Below are positions 51,867 through 61,121 of a stretch of 64,000 nucleotides of DNA, piece after piece. The position numbers and the translations under genes are program-made. The notes beneath the pieces are model-generated. The model worked only from the letters and a program-made list of their open reading frames with translations. It had not been told where the DNA came from and ran no database searches. The stretch is from Natronospira elongata (GTDB lineage Bacteria > Pseudomonadota > Gammaproteobacteria > Natronospirales > Natronospiraceae): contig NZ_JAYGII010000014.1 in the NCBI RefSeq assembly GCF_034931365.1, forward strand, positions 13,013 through 77,012. The letters run 5' to 3'. Each line of letters starts with the position of its first letter. The stretch's first letter is position 1.

Positions 51867-53196
51867 GCCCGCCTCCCTTCTCCGGCTGCGCAGTGATGGC
51901 AGCCCGCAGTTCGGCCTGACGGTCGGCGTCCAGAGGAAAATGCCAGACCAGAGGAATCACCAATAGCTTGATCGCTGCCGGGGCTGCGGCATACAGCAAG
52001 GCGAGGGTGAGCAGTGCGCGCTCACTGTTGTCGGCGCCGGCCTCGAACCCGCTCAGTGCCAGCAGCGGCAAGGCAATGCCCGCGGCCAGGGCCCAGGCCA
52101 GCTTGGTGGCCATGTTCCAGAGCCCGAAATAGACCCCTGCCCGACCGCCACCGCCAGCAGCGCTGTCCTCGTCCACCACATCGGCCTGCATGGAAGCGGG
52201 AATGGCCTGGTCCACGCCCAGACTGAAGCCGGTCAGAATCGTGATGAACAGGAAGGGCAGGAAATCTCCCTCGCCCAAAAAAGGAACAAAGGCGAAGATG
52301 AACGCGGCCCAGGCCATGGACAGACACCACACCCGGTGCTTGCCCAGCCGCTTTGCCAGTCGCAGCCACAGCGGCAATGCCGCCACCGCCGACAGAAAAT
52401 AGGCAATCAGTAACAGGCCGACGCGCTCATCCGCGCCCAGCACGTAAGTGGCGTAAAGAATGAACAGTGTGGCCGGCAGACCATTGGCCACGCCGTTGAC
52501 CAGATAGGCAGCCAGCAAGCGCCGGAAGGGCCGATTCTCGATCAACAGCCGAATGCCCTGGCGCCAGGGGGCCGGGCGGGAAGTGGACAATCTTGGTTCG
52601 GGGACGCGCCAGATGAACAAGCCCAGAGCGAGCGGCAGCAGGCAGACCATGATCAGGGCCAACAACCACAGCCCCGTGTCCCGGCTCATGCCCGCCACTT
52701 CCACCGCGGCCGGCAGGATCACCGCCAACAGCGTCCCCAGGACCACAAAAGCCTCGCGGTAGACGGTCACCCGTGAGCGCTGGTGGTAATCGCCGGACAG
52801 CTCCGCACCGAGTGCCAGATAGGGCAGTTGCACCAGCGTCCAGCCCAGGTAGGCAAGCAGAGACCAGAACAGAAGATGGAAGACAGAGACGCCTTCAGGG
52901 GGCACCATCAGAAACCAGACGCCGACCATGAACAGAGGCGCCCCAAACACCATCCAGGGCTTGCGCCTCCCCCAGCGAGTGGGGCGGTAATCGGCCAGGA
53001 CGCCCACCAGCGGGTCGGTTACCACATCCCAGATCCGGGCGGCCAGCAGGATGACACCCACCAGCGCCAGGGATAGACCGAGGCTTTCGTGATAGAAGGC
53101 CGGAATATAGATGTAGAGTGGCAAGCCCACGATTGCCAGAGGCAATCCGGGCAGGCCATAGGCCAATAGTGTGGCTGGCCGCGCAGACTCAGCCAT
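51859..53196 (-). CDS. MFS carrier of the GPH (sugar:cation symporter) type
   Basis: A 445-residue protein with about 12 membrane helices. The N-terminal GLPGLPLAIVGLPLYIYIPAF and AARIWDVVTDPLVGVLADY are typical of the glycoside-pentoside-hexuronide group (MelB-like). In light- or singlet-oxygen-responsive clusters such carriers accompany lipid genes, so a lipid or lysolipid substrate is more likely than a sugar; that is inference. It is the last gene of the four-gene operon; its ATG overlaps the methyltransferase stop by 8 nt. Confidence 0.86.
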   Translation of the reverse strand: MAESARPATLLAYGLPGLPLAIVGLPLYIYIPAFYHESLGLSLALVGVILLAARIWDVVTDPLVGVLADYRPTRWGRRKPWMVFGAPLFMVGVWFLMVPPEGVSVFHLLFWSLLAYLGWTLVQLPYLALGAELSGDYHQRSRVTVYREAFVVLGTLLAVILPAAVEVAGMSRDTGLWLLALIMVCLLPLALGLFIWRVPEPRLSTSRPAPWRQGIRLLIENRPFRRLLAAYLVNGVANGLPATLFILYATYVLGADERVGLLLIAYFLSAVAALPLWLRLAKRLGKHRVWCLSMAWAAFIFAFVPFLGEGDFLPFLFITILTGFSLGVDQAIPASMQADVVDEDSAAGGGGRAGVYFGLWNMATKLAWALAAGIALPLLALSGFEAGADNSERALLTLALLYAAAPAAIKLLVIPLVWHFPLDADRQAELRAAITAQPEKGGGPR

Positions 53197-54418
53197 TGCC
53201 GTCTGCAGCGGTGAGCACGGTCTGCATCAGATTGATCTTGCCGTTGCTGAAGCCGGCTTCGCAGTAGGCCAGGTAGTAATGCCACATGCGGATGAAACGC
53301 TCATCAAAGCCCTGCTTGCGGACATCATCTTCGACCCGGGAAAAACCTTCTGCCCACTGTCGCAGGGTTCTGGCGTAGTCTTCTCCGAAAAAATCACGTT
53401 TGCGGGTTTCAAGGCCGGCTTCGGAGGCATCGCTCTGGAAACGGCTCGGCGATGGCAGCACACCCCCCGGGAAAATGTATTCACGAATAAAATCAGTATC
53501 CCGCCGGTAGGCGTCAAAATGCTGCTCATCAATGGTGATCACCTGGATGACGGCCCGTCCCCCCGGCTTGAGACGTTTGGCCAGTGTCCGAAAGTACACC
53601 GGCCAGTAGGCTTCTCCCACCGCCTCGAACATTTCAATCGAGACGATGTGATCGAATTGCCCGGCGACATCACGATAATCCTGTAAACGGACATCCACTT
53701 TTTCGGACAGACCCGCCTCTGCGACCCGGGCCCGCGCAATCTCATACTGAGCCGGGGACAGGGTCAGCGCCGTCACCCGACAGTCACGTTCTCTGGCTGC
53801 ATGGATGGCGAAGCTGCCCCAGCCGCAGCCAATCTCCAGGATGTGGTCACCGGCACTCGCGCCGCTCAGGGACAACAGGCGCTGGTACTTGTTGAATTGG
53901 GCCGTTTCCAGATCGTCTGACGGCGACAGGAACAGACCTGAAGAATAGGTCATGCTCGGATCCAGCCACAGGCGATAGAAATCATTGCCCAGATCATAGT
54001 GATAACGGATATTTCGTCGACTACCGCTGCGGTTGTTGCGCAGCAGCAGGACCTGACGCAGCGAGCGAAGCCAACGCATGGCCGCCCTGCCACGTTGCAG
54101 GGCCTTGAAGCCATCCAGGTTCAAGTCCAGACAGCGAAGCAGGGCCGGCAGATCCGGGCTGGTCCATTCACCCGCCATCCAGGCTTCGGCAAAGCCCAGG
54201 TCGCCACCGGACATCAGGCGCTTGAACATGGCCGTATCGCGAATGAGCAGGACCCCATGGGGTCCGGCAACGGGCCCCGAAAAAAGCTGTGGTGCCATGC
54301 CCGGCAAATGGATCTCCAGGCTGCCCTGCTGAAGACGGCGGGCTGCCGCCAACAGCAGGCGAACAGGCAGACTCAGTCTTGCCGATGCGTGGGCTTGAGC
54401 GGACTTGCTTGCGGACAT
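53189..54418 (-). CDS. cfa: Cyclopropane-fatty-acyl-phospholipid synthase family methyltransferase
   Basis: A 409-residue SAM-dependent enzyme acting on unsaturated acyl chains of membrane phospholipids. NIRYHYDLGNDFYRLWLDPS, LEIGCGWGSFAIHAARE (SAM motif I), EMFEAVGEAYW and a late YYLAYCEAGF with the family cysteine are seen. It could make cyclopropane rings, or methylate the chain as in furan-fatty-acid pathways; sequence alone does not decide. ATG 54418 follows GGAGG and overlaps the DUF1365 gene end by 46 nt, indicating tight coupling. Confidence 0.9.
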   Translation of the reverse strand: MSASKSAQAHASARLSLPVRLLLAAARRLQQGSLEIHLPGMAPQLFSGPVAGPHGVLLIRDTAMFKRLMSGGDLGFAEAWMAGEWTSPDLPALLRCLDLNLDGFKALQRGRAAMRWLRSLRQVLLLRNNRSGSRRNIRYHYDLGNDFYRLWLDPSMTYSSGLFLSPSDDLETAQFNKYQRLLSLSGASAGDHILEIGCGWGSFAIHAARERDCRVTALTLSPAQYEIARARVAEAGLSEKVDVRLQDYRDVAGQFDHIVSIEMFEAVGEAYWPVYFRTLAKRLKPGGRAVIQVITIDEQHFDAYRRDTDFIREYIFPGGVLPSPSRFQSDASEAGLETRKRDFFGEDYARTLRQWAEGFSRVEDDVRKQGFDERFIRMWHYYLAYCEAGFSNGKINLMQTVLTAADGNG

Positions 54419-55185
54419 GTCAGACTTACCTCCTGGTCCGGTGGCGAGGGCTTGCGATAAAAGGGAAAGCACCTCAACCAGAGTTTCAGAGCCTGCCAAT
54501 GGATCAGGCTGATGATCTTGAGCCCCTGCAGGGGCACGCCGAGCGCCTGGCGAAGCAGGGAAGCATCCATCAACGGGCGGCGCTTGCCCGTCCAGCAGGC
54601 CGACATCTGGTACTGCCCCGCTGCATCCCAGCCAGTGTCGACTCGCACCAGCATCTGTTTGTCCGGGATGCGAAGGCGGAATCGGTAGTGGGCATCCATG
54701 GTCGCAAAGGGCGAGACATGAAAGGCCTTGGGTGCAGTCCAGGCAGGGGGGTGCCTGCTGGAATCATTGTTCATGGGCAGCAGGTACTGATGCTTTTCAC
54801 CAAAGGTGTTGCGCACCTCCAGGATCACGGCAATCAAACGCTCATCGGCTGCATGGCAATACCACACGGCCAATGGGCTGAAGCCGTATCCCAGGACCCG
54901 GGGAAAGCAAAGCAGGCGGATGGGGCCATCCGCTTCAAGTCCGGCCGTCGCCAGAACCCGGGCGATCCAGCGCCGCAGGTCCGAGCCATCCTGGGGGCCG
55001 TGGTCGCGATCATGGAAGGACAGCAGATTGAATCGATTGCGCGAGAAGAAGCGCAGGTCACGATCCAGAAAATCCAGCTCGTCAATGTCCAGCAACAGGC
55101 TGAAGACCCGGTAACGGAAGCGATAGCTTCCCGGCTGCCGCCGCTGATGCATCACCTGACCGGTATAGAGACAGGAAGCGCCCAT
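54373..55185 (-). CDS. DUF1365 family protein
   Basis: A 270-residue protein of unknown biochemistry. It starts LYTGQVMHQRRQPGSYRFRY and has RLLCFPRVLGYGFSPLAVWY and HVSPFATMDAHYRFRL, the typical blocks. DUF1365 genes almost always travel with COG2907 oxidoreductases and Cfa-like methyltransferases, as here, so it probably takes part in the same lipid modification. It starts 3 nt after the COG2907 stop. Confidence 0.9.
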   Translation of the reverse strand: MGASCLYTGQVMHQRRQPGSYRFRYRVFSLLLDIDELDFLDRDLRFFSRNRFNLLSFHDRDHGPQDGSDLRRWIARVLATAGLEADGPIRLLCFPRVLGYGFSPLAVWYCHAADERLIAVILEVRNTFGEKHQYLLPMNNDSSRHPPAWTAPKAFHVSPFATMDAHYRFRLRIPDKQMLVRVDTGWDAAGQYQMSACWTGKRRPLMDASLLRQALGVPLQGLKIISLIHWQALKLWLRCFPFYRKPSPPDQEVSLTCPQASPLKPTHRQD

Positions 55186-55188
55186 GAT

Positions 55189-56508
55189 TCACGCCTCCTC
55201 TCCCGCCAACTGCAGGGGGTGGGCATGAACGGCTGCGCCGTGCCGCTGCTGCCAGGGCGCTTGAGTTCCCAGGGCATTGGCAACGGCAATACCGGAACGA
55301 ATGCCATCTTCGTGGAAACCATTGGCCGTCCAGGCCCCGCAGAACCAGACCCTGTCCGTTCCCTGCACATTGGGTAAAGCCTGTTGCGCCTGGATGGCAG
55401 CCAAGTCGAACACGGGATGCTCGTATTCCATACGCTGCCAGGTCAGCGCGGGGTCGGGGCGTTGCCGGGGATTGAGGGTGACGAAATAATCCCTGCTCGC
55501 ATCCAGCGGCTGAAGCCGATTCATCCAGTAGCTCACCGCGACTTTCCGGTCACTCGCCCCCTCACGGTCGGCAAGGTAGTTCCAGGACGACCAGACCCGA
55601 CGACGCTTCGGCATTAACTGCGGGTCACTGTGCAGCCAGGCGGTGTTGTTCTGAAAGGAAAAGGCGGCCAGCACATCACGCTCCCGGGGCTGGGCATCCT
55701 TGAGCATGGCCAGGGCCTGATCCCCATGACAGGCCAATATGACCTGATCGTATTCCGCCTGCCCACCCCGGGCATCATCCACGAGCACACCCGCGGAACG
55801 GCGTCTGACCGCTGTCACGGCTACGCCGGCCATGGCCCGGTCACCCAACTCGGCCAGTACCCGCTGGACATATTCCCGACTGCCGCCCAGCACGGTTTTC
55901 CAGCGCGGCCGGTCGGCGACCTGTAGCAGATAGTGATTGCGAAAAAAGGCCAGAAAGCTGCGGGCAGGAAACTCGAGTATTCGTGCCATGGGGGCCGACC
56001 AGATGGCAGCGCCCATGGGAAGCAGGTAACGCTCGCTGAGTTCCCGGGCGAAACCCTGCTGCTTGAGAAACGCCCCCAAGGACAGGGATGTCTGCTCGCC
56101 GCTATCCAGCCATTCCGCGGCGATTCGATTGAAGCGCACGATCTCGCGAATCATGCGCCAATGACTGGGCCGAAGGATATTGGCGGGCTGGGCGAAGAGA
56201 CTGGCCAGACCGTCACCGGCGTATTCCAGCTGGCCCTGCCCCAATGAGGCCGAGAAGGACATGTCACTGTCGTGGACCGGTACGCCCAGCTCGCGGAAAA
56301 AGGCATTTAGGTGGGGATAGTTGGGCTCGTTGAAGACGATGAAACCGGTGTCAACGGGAATCTGGCGACGACCTTCCCGCAGCAATACGGTATTGCTGTG
56401 TCCGCCGAAGCGATCACTGGCTTCATAGAGCTGTACCTCGTGCTCCCGCGAGAGCAGCCAGGCGCAGGACAGGCCGGCGATGCCCGAGCCGATGACAGCA
56501 ATCCGCAT
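55189..56508 (-). CDS. FAD-dependent NAD(P)-binding oxidoreductase (COG2907)
   Basis: A 439-residue flavoprotein of the amine oxidase/desaturase superfamily. MRIAVIGSGIAGLSCAW is the dinucleotide-binding loop; GGHSNTV and VDTGFIVFNEPNYP follow. A C-terminal VWFCGAWTANGFHEDGIRSG closes the FAD site. Likely acts on acyl chains (desaturation or oxidation) with the next two genes. ATG 56508 follows AGGAGG. First gene of the operon behind a good promoter. Confidence 0.9.
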   Translation of the reverse strand: MRIAVIGSGIAGLSCAWLLSREHEVQLYEASDRFGGHSNTVLLREGRRQIPVDTGFIVFNEPNYPHLNAFFRELGVPVHDSDMSFSASLGQGQLEYAGDGLASLFAQPANILRPSHWRMIREIVRFNRIAAEWLDSGEQTSLSLGAFLKQQGFARELSERYLLPMGAAIWSAPMARILEFPARSFLAFFRNHYLLQVADRPRWKTVLGGSREYVQRVLAELGDRAMAGVAVTAVRRRSAGVLVDDARGGQAEYDQVILACHGDQALAMLKDAQPRERDVLAAFSFQNNTAWLHSDPQLMPKRRRVWSSWNYLADREGASDRKVAVSYWMNRLQPLDASRDYFVTLNPRQRPDPALTWQRMEYEHPVFDLAAIQAQQALPNVQGTDRVWFCGAWTANGFHEDGIRSGIAVANALGTQAPWQQRHGAAVHAHPLQLAGEEA

Positions 56509-56547
56509 TGCAGTTCCTCCTGGGGAGCCTGATATTCTCCGCCAAGA

Positions 56548-56576
56548 GTTATACACTTCTTCTTAACAGTGCACAA
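56548..56576 (-). promoter_or_regulatory. Promoter of the COG2907-DUF1365-cfa-MFS operon
   Basis: On the minus strand TTGTGC (56576 to 56571) and TATAAC (56553 to 56548) are 17 bases apart, about 40 bases before the start. The -10 lies within GTGTATAACT, which resembles ATGTATAATA at the litR -10. This shared word may be part of a LitR operator. Confidence 0.6.
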
Positions 56577-56669
56577 GTATTGTATTGTTTTATCCGCGTC
56601 CCCGGATGGAGGGGGTCGATCGGCTCCTGGCCGGTCGGGACTGGCATGCCCTGAAGCCCGCGACCGGCC

Positions 56670-57329
56670 CTATTCCCGCGCCGAATGGGTCAGCAGGGGA
56701 ATCAAGGCAGGCCAGAGATTGTCGAGAATGACGGGCTGGGCATCGGCGGTGGGATGGATACCATCGGGCTGCATGAGATCCTCGCGCTCACCAACGCCTG
56801 CCAGGATCCGCGGCACCAGCGCCACCTGGTGCGTCTCGGCAAGCTCGGCATACATGGCAGCGAAGGCCTCAATATAAGGGCGTCCATAATTGGGCGGCAG
56901 ACGGACACCGGCGAGCAGGACCTGGGCACCCGCCGCCTGACTGACCTCTATCATGGCCGCCAGATTGGCTTGGGCCTCGCCCAGGTCGAGCCCGCGCAGG
57001 CCGTCATTGCCGCCCAACTGAATGATCACCACCGAGGGCTGCTGCTCTTCCAAGGCCCGGGGCAGGCGGGCTCGGCCACTGCGGGTGGTGTCGCCACTGA
57101 TGGCGGCATTGACCACTGCCCGGTCATGACCGTGCTCCCGCATGCGCTCGGCCAGCAGACTGACCCAGCCGCGGCCACGCTCGAAACCGTAATCGGCGCT
57201 GAGGCTGTCGCCGATCACCAGAACCGGCCCTGGCCGGGTATCATCATGGCGGCTATCCGCTTCGGCGGTTACCGTACTTGCCCAGGGCAGCAATAGGAGA
57301 ACAACAACAATGGCAGAAAGTCGCGACAC
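56670..57329 (-). CDS. tesA: Periplasmic SGNH-hydrolase / arylesterase TesA
   Basis: A 219-residue multifunctional esterase/lysophospholipase. A signal peptide (VVVLLLLPWASTVTA) precedes VIGDSLSADYGFE (catalytic Ser), VVNAAISGDTT, IIQLGGNDGLRG and DGIHPTADA (Asp, His). I choose GTG 57329 with GGAG upstream; it gives the signal peptide directly. ATG 57392 is possible but lies 80 bases inside ybbA. The two genes are divergent with overlapping 5' ends. Confidence 0.88.
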   Translation of the reverse strand: MSRLSAIVVVLLLLPWASTVTAEADSRHDDTRPGPVLVIGDSLSADYGFERGRGWVSLLAERMREHGHDRAVVNAAISGDTTRSGRARLPRALEEQQPSVVIIQLGGNDGLRGLDLGEAQANLAAMIEVSQAAGAQVLLAGVRLPPNYGRPYIEAFAAMYAELAETHQVALVPRILAGVGEREDLMQPDGIHPTADAQPVILDNLWPALIPLLTHSARE

Positions 57330-58014
57330 GGCAATGCTCCGGGCTGAAGGTCTGGTCAAGCAGGTTAGCAGCCCAGGCGGGCCGCTCACCATTGTCGATC
57401 AAGTCAGTCTCAGTGTTGCGCCGGGTGAAAGCCTGGCCATCGTTGGCGCTTCCGGGTCGGGCAAGAGCACCCTCCTGGGCCTGCTGGCCGGCCTGGATTT
57501 GCCCACCCGGGGGCGGGTGTATCTCGGCGAGGACTGCCTGACCGACCTGGACGAAGACGGTCGGGCCGCTGTTCGGGCCCGCCAGGTCGGATTCGTCTTC
57601 CAGTCCTTTCACCTGTTGCCCGGCCTGACCGCCCTCGAAAACGTCATGCTGCCGCTGGAACTCAACGGCCACCCACGGCCCCGGGAAGTCGCCCAGGCTG
57701 CCCTGGAACGGGTCGGGCTGGCGGCCCGTTCGGGCCATTATCCGCGCCAGCTCTCCGGCGGTGAGCAGCAGCGGGTCGCCATCGCCCGCGCCTATGCTCC
57801 CGGCCCGGCACTGCTGTTCGCCGATGAACCAACCGGTAATCTGGACAACCATACCGGGGAAAAAATCCGCGACTTGATCTTTGACCTCAACGCCGCCGAG
57901 GGCACCACGCTGGTCCTGGTCACCCATGACCAGCGCCTGGCAGCACGTTGTGAACGGCGAATCGGTCTGGACGACGGCCGCCTGGTGAGCGCCGACGAGG
58001 AGGCCACGGCATGA
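57310..58014 (+). CDS. ybbA: ABC transporter ATP-binding protein YbbA
   Basis: A 234-residue LolD-like ATPase: GASGSGKSTLL (Walker A), LSGGEQQRVAIARA (signature) and LLFADEPTGNLD (Walker B). It drives the YbbP permease; the system is divergent from tesA and is thought to serve lipid or envelope export. Overlaps ybbP by ATGA. Confidence 0.94.
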   Translation: MAESRDTAMLRAEGLVKQVSSPGGPLTIVDQVSLSVAPGESLAIVGASGSGKSTLLGLLAGLDLPTRGRVYLGEDCLTDLDEDGRAAVRARQVGFVFQSFHLLPGLTALENVMLPLELNGHPRPREVAQAALERVGLAARSGHYPRQLSGGEQQRVAIARAYAPGPALLFADEPTGNLDNHTGEKIRDLIFDLNAAEGTTLVLVTHDQRLAARCERRIGLDDGRLVSADEEATA

Positions 58015-60518
58015 GCCGAAGCCTGCTTGCCAGTGGCTCGCTGGGACTGCGCCTGCTGCGCCGGGAATGGCACGGTGGCGAGCTGGCGGTTCTGCTGTTG
58101 GCCCTGACCCTGGCGGTCACGGCGATCAGTGCCGTGGGCTTTTTCACCGACCGGGTGGGCGCGGCGATGGAACGCCGGGCGGCGGAGGTTCTGGCTGCCG
58201 ATGTGGTCCTGCGGAGCCGGGCCCCTCTCCCCGACCGGTTCGAAGCCCGCGCGAAAGAAACCGGGCTGAAAACGGCCGCCACGGTCACCCTGCCGACCGT
58301 GGTGGCCGGAGAAGAGCGGACCCAGCTGATTGACCTGCGTGCGGTGGACCCGGCCTATCCACTGCGGGGAGAGATTCAGGTTGCCGATGCGCCCTTCAGG
58401 CCTGGCCGACCGGTCGAGTCTCTGATCGAGCTCGGTGAAGCCTGGGTGGATGCCCGGGTGCTGGCCCGACTCGATCTCGCAGTGGGTGATGCCCTGACCT
58501 TGGGCGACCATGAACTGCGTATCAGCCAGGTACTGGCGGGTCTCCCGGATGAGGGCATTGGCTTTGCCGATGTGGCCCCGGCGGTGCTGGTCCATTCCGA
58601 TGAGCTGTCTGCCACGGGCCTGGCCCGGGAAGGCAGCCGCGTCACCCACCGCCTGCTGGTGGCCGGGGACCGGGCGGCAATCCGCAACTGGCGGCAATGG
58701 GCCGAGTCCGAGCTGGAAGAGGGCCAGAGCCTGCAGGATGTGAGCGAGAGTCGACAGGAGATCGGTGCCGCCATCACCCGGGCGGAAAGCTTCCTCGGCC
58801 TCGCCGCCCTGGTGAGTGTGCTGGTGGCGGCGGTGGCCGTTGCCCTCTCCGCCCGTGAATGGGCCCGCCGTCGACTGGATGCGGTGGCGGTCATGAAGAC
58901 TCTCGGTGCCGGCCAGGGCAAGGTCCTTGGTCTGTACCTGAGTCAGCTGCTCAGCATCGGCCTGGTGGGTGGGGGACTGGGTCTGGCCGGTGGCTGGCTG
59001 GCGCAATGGGGGCTGGTGGCCATACTGGGCGGCCTGCTGGGCGAGACCCTGCCCGCCGCCGAACCCATGGGACCGGTCATGACCGGTCTGGGGACTTCCC
59101 TGGTACTGCTGCTGGGCTTTGCCCTACCCCCCCTGCTGAAGCTGCGTCGCACCCCGCCCGCCCGGGTGCTGCGACGGGAGAGCGGACCGCCGGAAGTCGG
59201 TGCCTGGCTGGTCTATGGCCTGGCATTGGCTGCCATCAGCATCCTGATCCTGAGTCAGGCACGCGATCTGGGCCTGGCGCTGCAACTCTTGCTGGTCGGT
59301 GGTGCCACCCTGGCCCTGCTGCTGGCCGGTGGCCTGCTTGTCATCACCCTGGTGCGGCGACTTGGCGGCCGTTTTGGTTCGGCCTGGCGTCAGGGCCTGG
59401 GGAATCTGGCCCGCTATCCGGGCCGCAGTCTTGCCCTGATCACCGCAGTTGGCCTGGGGCTGATGGTGTTGACGCTGCTGAGTACGGTGCGCGGTGACTT
59501 GCTGGACGGCTGGCGGGCCACACTGCCCGAGGATGCCGCCAACCACTTTCTCATCAATATCCAGCCGGACGAACGGAAAGGGGTGATGGAGGCCCTGGAT
59601 GAACTGGGGGCGCGCAATCAGACATTCAGCCCGCTCATCCGCGGCCGCCTGGTGGCCATCAACGGCGAGGATGTTGACGATCTGACCCTGCCGACCGAGC
59701 GGGGCCGACGCTTCGTTCAGAGAGATGCCAACCTCAGCTGGATGGATACCCTGCAGGCGGACAATCGGGTCGTTGCCGGTGACTGGTGGGATGGGTCCGA
59801 GCACGGCGAGGCCTTGGTCTCCCTGGAGGAGGATATCGCCGAGGCCCTGGGGGTCGGTCTGGGCGACCGGCTGAGCTATCGCATCGGCGGCCGGGAAGTG
59901 GAACTGGAAATCAGCAATCTTCGCAGTGTGCGCTGGGACTCCTTCAACACCAACTTTTTCGTGGTCACCCCGCCCGGGACCCTGGAAGACGCTCCACTGA
60001 CCTGGATCGCCAGTGTCTATCTGCCGGAGGAGGCCCGGGGCCGGCTGACCGCCCTGGTACGCGATTACCCCAGCGTCACCATCATTGACGTTGAGAGCAT
60101 CCTGGCGCAGGTCCGGCAGATCATGGACCGGGCCTCGCTGGCGGTTGAATACGTCTTCGCCTTTACCCTGCTGGCCGGGCTGATCGTTCTGTTTGCGGCC
60201 GTGCAGGCCTCTCGCGACCAGCGACGTTTCGAGAGCGCCCTGGTGCGCGCACTGGGCGGGCGCCGGCGGCATGTCTACGCCACCGTGGTGACGGAGTTCG
60301 GCAGTGCCGGCGCCCTCGCCGGCCTGCTCGCGGGGCTGGGGGCGGCCCTGGGGGGATGGCTGATGGCCGAGCGCGTGTTTGAGCTCAGCTATCAGCCGCC
60401 ACTGTGGTTGCTGCCGGCAGTGATGGGGGCCGGGGCTTTGTTGCTGGCGGTGGCCGGCTGGGTCGCCAGCCGACGGGTCGTGACCCGCTCTGCCCTGCTG
60501 GTCTTGCGAGAGGAATAG
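58011..60518 (+). CDS. ybbP: ABC transporter permease YbbP (FtsX-like)
   Basis: An 835-residue membrane protein with two FtsX-type four-helix modules and large periplasmic domains. RREWHGGELAVLLLALTLAV is the first helix. VLVAAVAVALSAREWARRRL and LAGLIVLFAAVQASRDQRRF are core helices of each module. Length fits YbbP (about 804-850). It should act as a mechanotransmission-type permease with YbbA. Confidence 0.93.
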   Translation: MSRSLLASGSLGLRLLRREWHGGELAVLLLALTLAVTAISAVGFFTDRVGAAMERRAAEVLAADVVLRSRAPLPDRFEARAKETGLKTAATVTLPTVVAGEERTQLIDLRAVDPAYPLRGEIQVADAPFRPGRPVESLIELGEAWVDARVLARLDLAVGDALTLGDHELRISQVLAGLPDEGIGFADVAPAVLVHSDELSATGLAREGSRVTHRLLVAGDRAAIRNWRQWAESELEEGQSLQDVSESRQEIGAAITRAESFLGLAALVSVLVAAVAVALSAREWARRRLDAVAVMKTLGAGQGKVLGLYLSQLLSIGLVGGGLGLAGGWLAQWGLVAILGGLLGETLPAAEPMGPVMTGLGTSLVLLLGFALPPLLKLRRTPPARVLRRESGPPEVGAWLVYGLALAAISILILSQARDLGLALQLLLVGGATLALLLAGGLLVITLVRRLGGRFGSAWRQGLGNLARYPGRSLALITAVGLGLMVLTLLSTVRGDLLDGWRATLPEDAANHFLINIQPDERKGVMEALDELGARNQTFSPLIRGRLVAINGEDVDDLTLPTERGRRFVQRDANLSWMDTLQADNRVVAGDWWDGSEHGEALVSLEEDIAEALGVGLGDRLSYRIGGREVELEISNLRSVRWDSFNTNFFVVTPPGTLEDAPLTWIASVYLPEEARGRLTALVRDYPSVTIIDVESILAQVRQIMDRASLAVEYVFAFTLLAGLIVLFAAVQASRDQRRFESALVRALGGRRRHVYATVVTEFGSAGALAGLLAGLGAALGGWLMAERVFELSYQPPLWLLPAVMGAGALLLAVAGWVASRRVVTRSALLVLREE

Positions 60519-60563
60519 AAGCATCACCGATAAGCAATCGGCGATCAGCGCTATACTGTGCAT

Positions 60564-61070
60564 ATGACGACACACGGCGACCCACTTTCCGCAGGCATCG
60601 TAATCATCCGGGAGACCGGGAAGGGGCGCCGCTATCTCCTGCTGCGGGCCTGGAATCATTGGGATTTTCCCAAGGGCAAGGTGGAAGAGGGTGAGACGCC
60701 CATGGAGGCGGCCTTGCGGGAGGTCGCGGAAGAGACGACGATCACGGAGCTGCGCTTTGACTGGGGCGAGGTATACCGTGAAACGGGGCCCTACAATCGG
60801 GGCAAGATCGCCCGCTACTATCTGGCCCGCACTGATACCGAGAATGTCCACTTGCCGGTGGTCCCGGAGCTGGGACGACCGGAGCATGCGGAGTATCGCT
60901 GGGTGGATATGGAGGAGGCCTGGGAGCTGAGCTCTCCGCGAGTACGTCAGATTCTGCGCTGGGTCGCCAAGGAAACCGGTGACCGTCTCCCCCGCGCCGC
61001 CCGCCGAGGCCCCGGCCGCCGACCCCGGCGCCGACGTCGATCCGGTCCGGACCGGGGGGCGTCCGGGTAG
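60564..61070 (+). CDS. Nudix hydrolase, diadenosine-tetraphosphatase-like, with basic tail
   Basis: A 168-residue protein. AGIVIIRETGKGRRYLLLRA and WDFPKGKVEEGETPMEAAL lead into REVAEET, the Nudix box, here with Thr where the last Gly is usual. It resembles the Ap4A hydrolase branch acting on nucleoside polyphosphates. The last about 24 residues are a highly basic Arg/Gly tail that ends just before a repeat block, so the C-terminus may be an extension. ATG 60564 and GTG 60558 are both possible; no clear ribosome site. Confidence 0.82.
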   Translation: MTTHGDPLSAGIVIIRETGKGRRYLLLRAWNHWDFPKGKVEEGETPMEAALREVAEETTITELRFDWGEVYRETGPYNRGKIARYYLARTDTENVHLPVVPELGRPEHAEYRWVDMEEAWELSSPRVRQILRWVAKETGDRLPRAARRGPGRRPRRRRRSGPDRGASG

Positions 61071-61121
61071 GTTTCTATTTGAATGCGGCGGCTTGGTGAG
61101 GCCGGCTCCGATTGATGTGGT

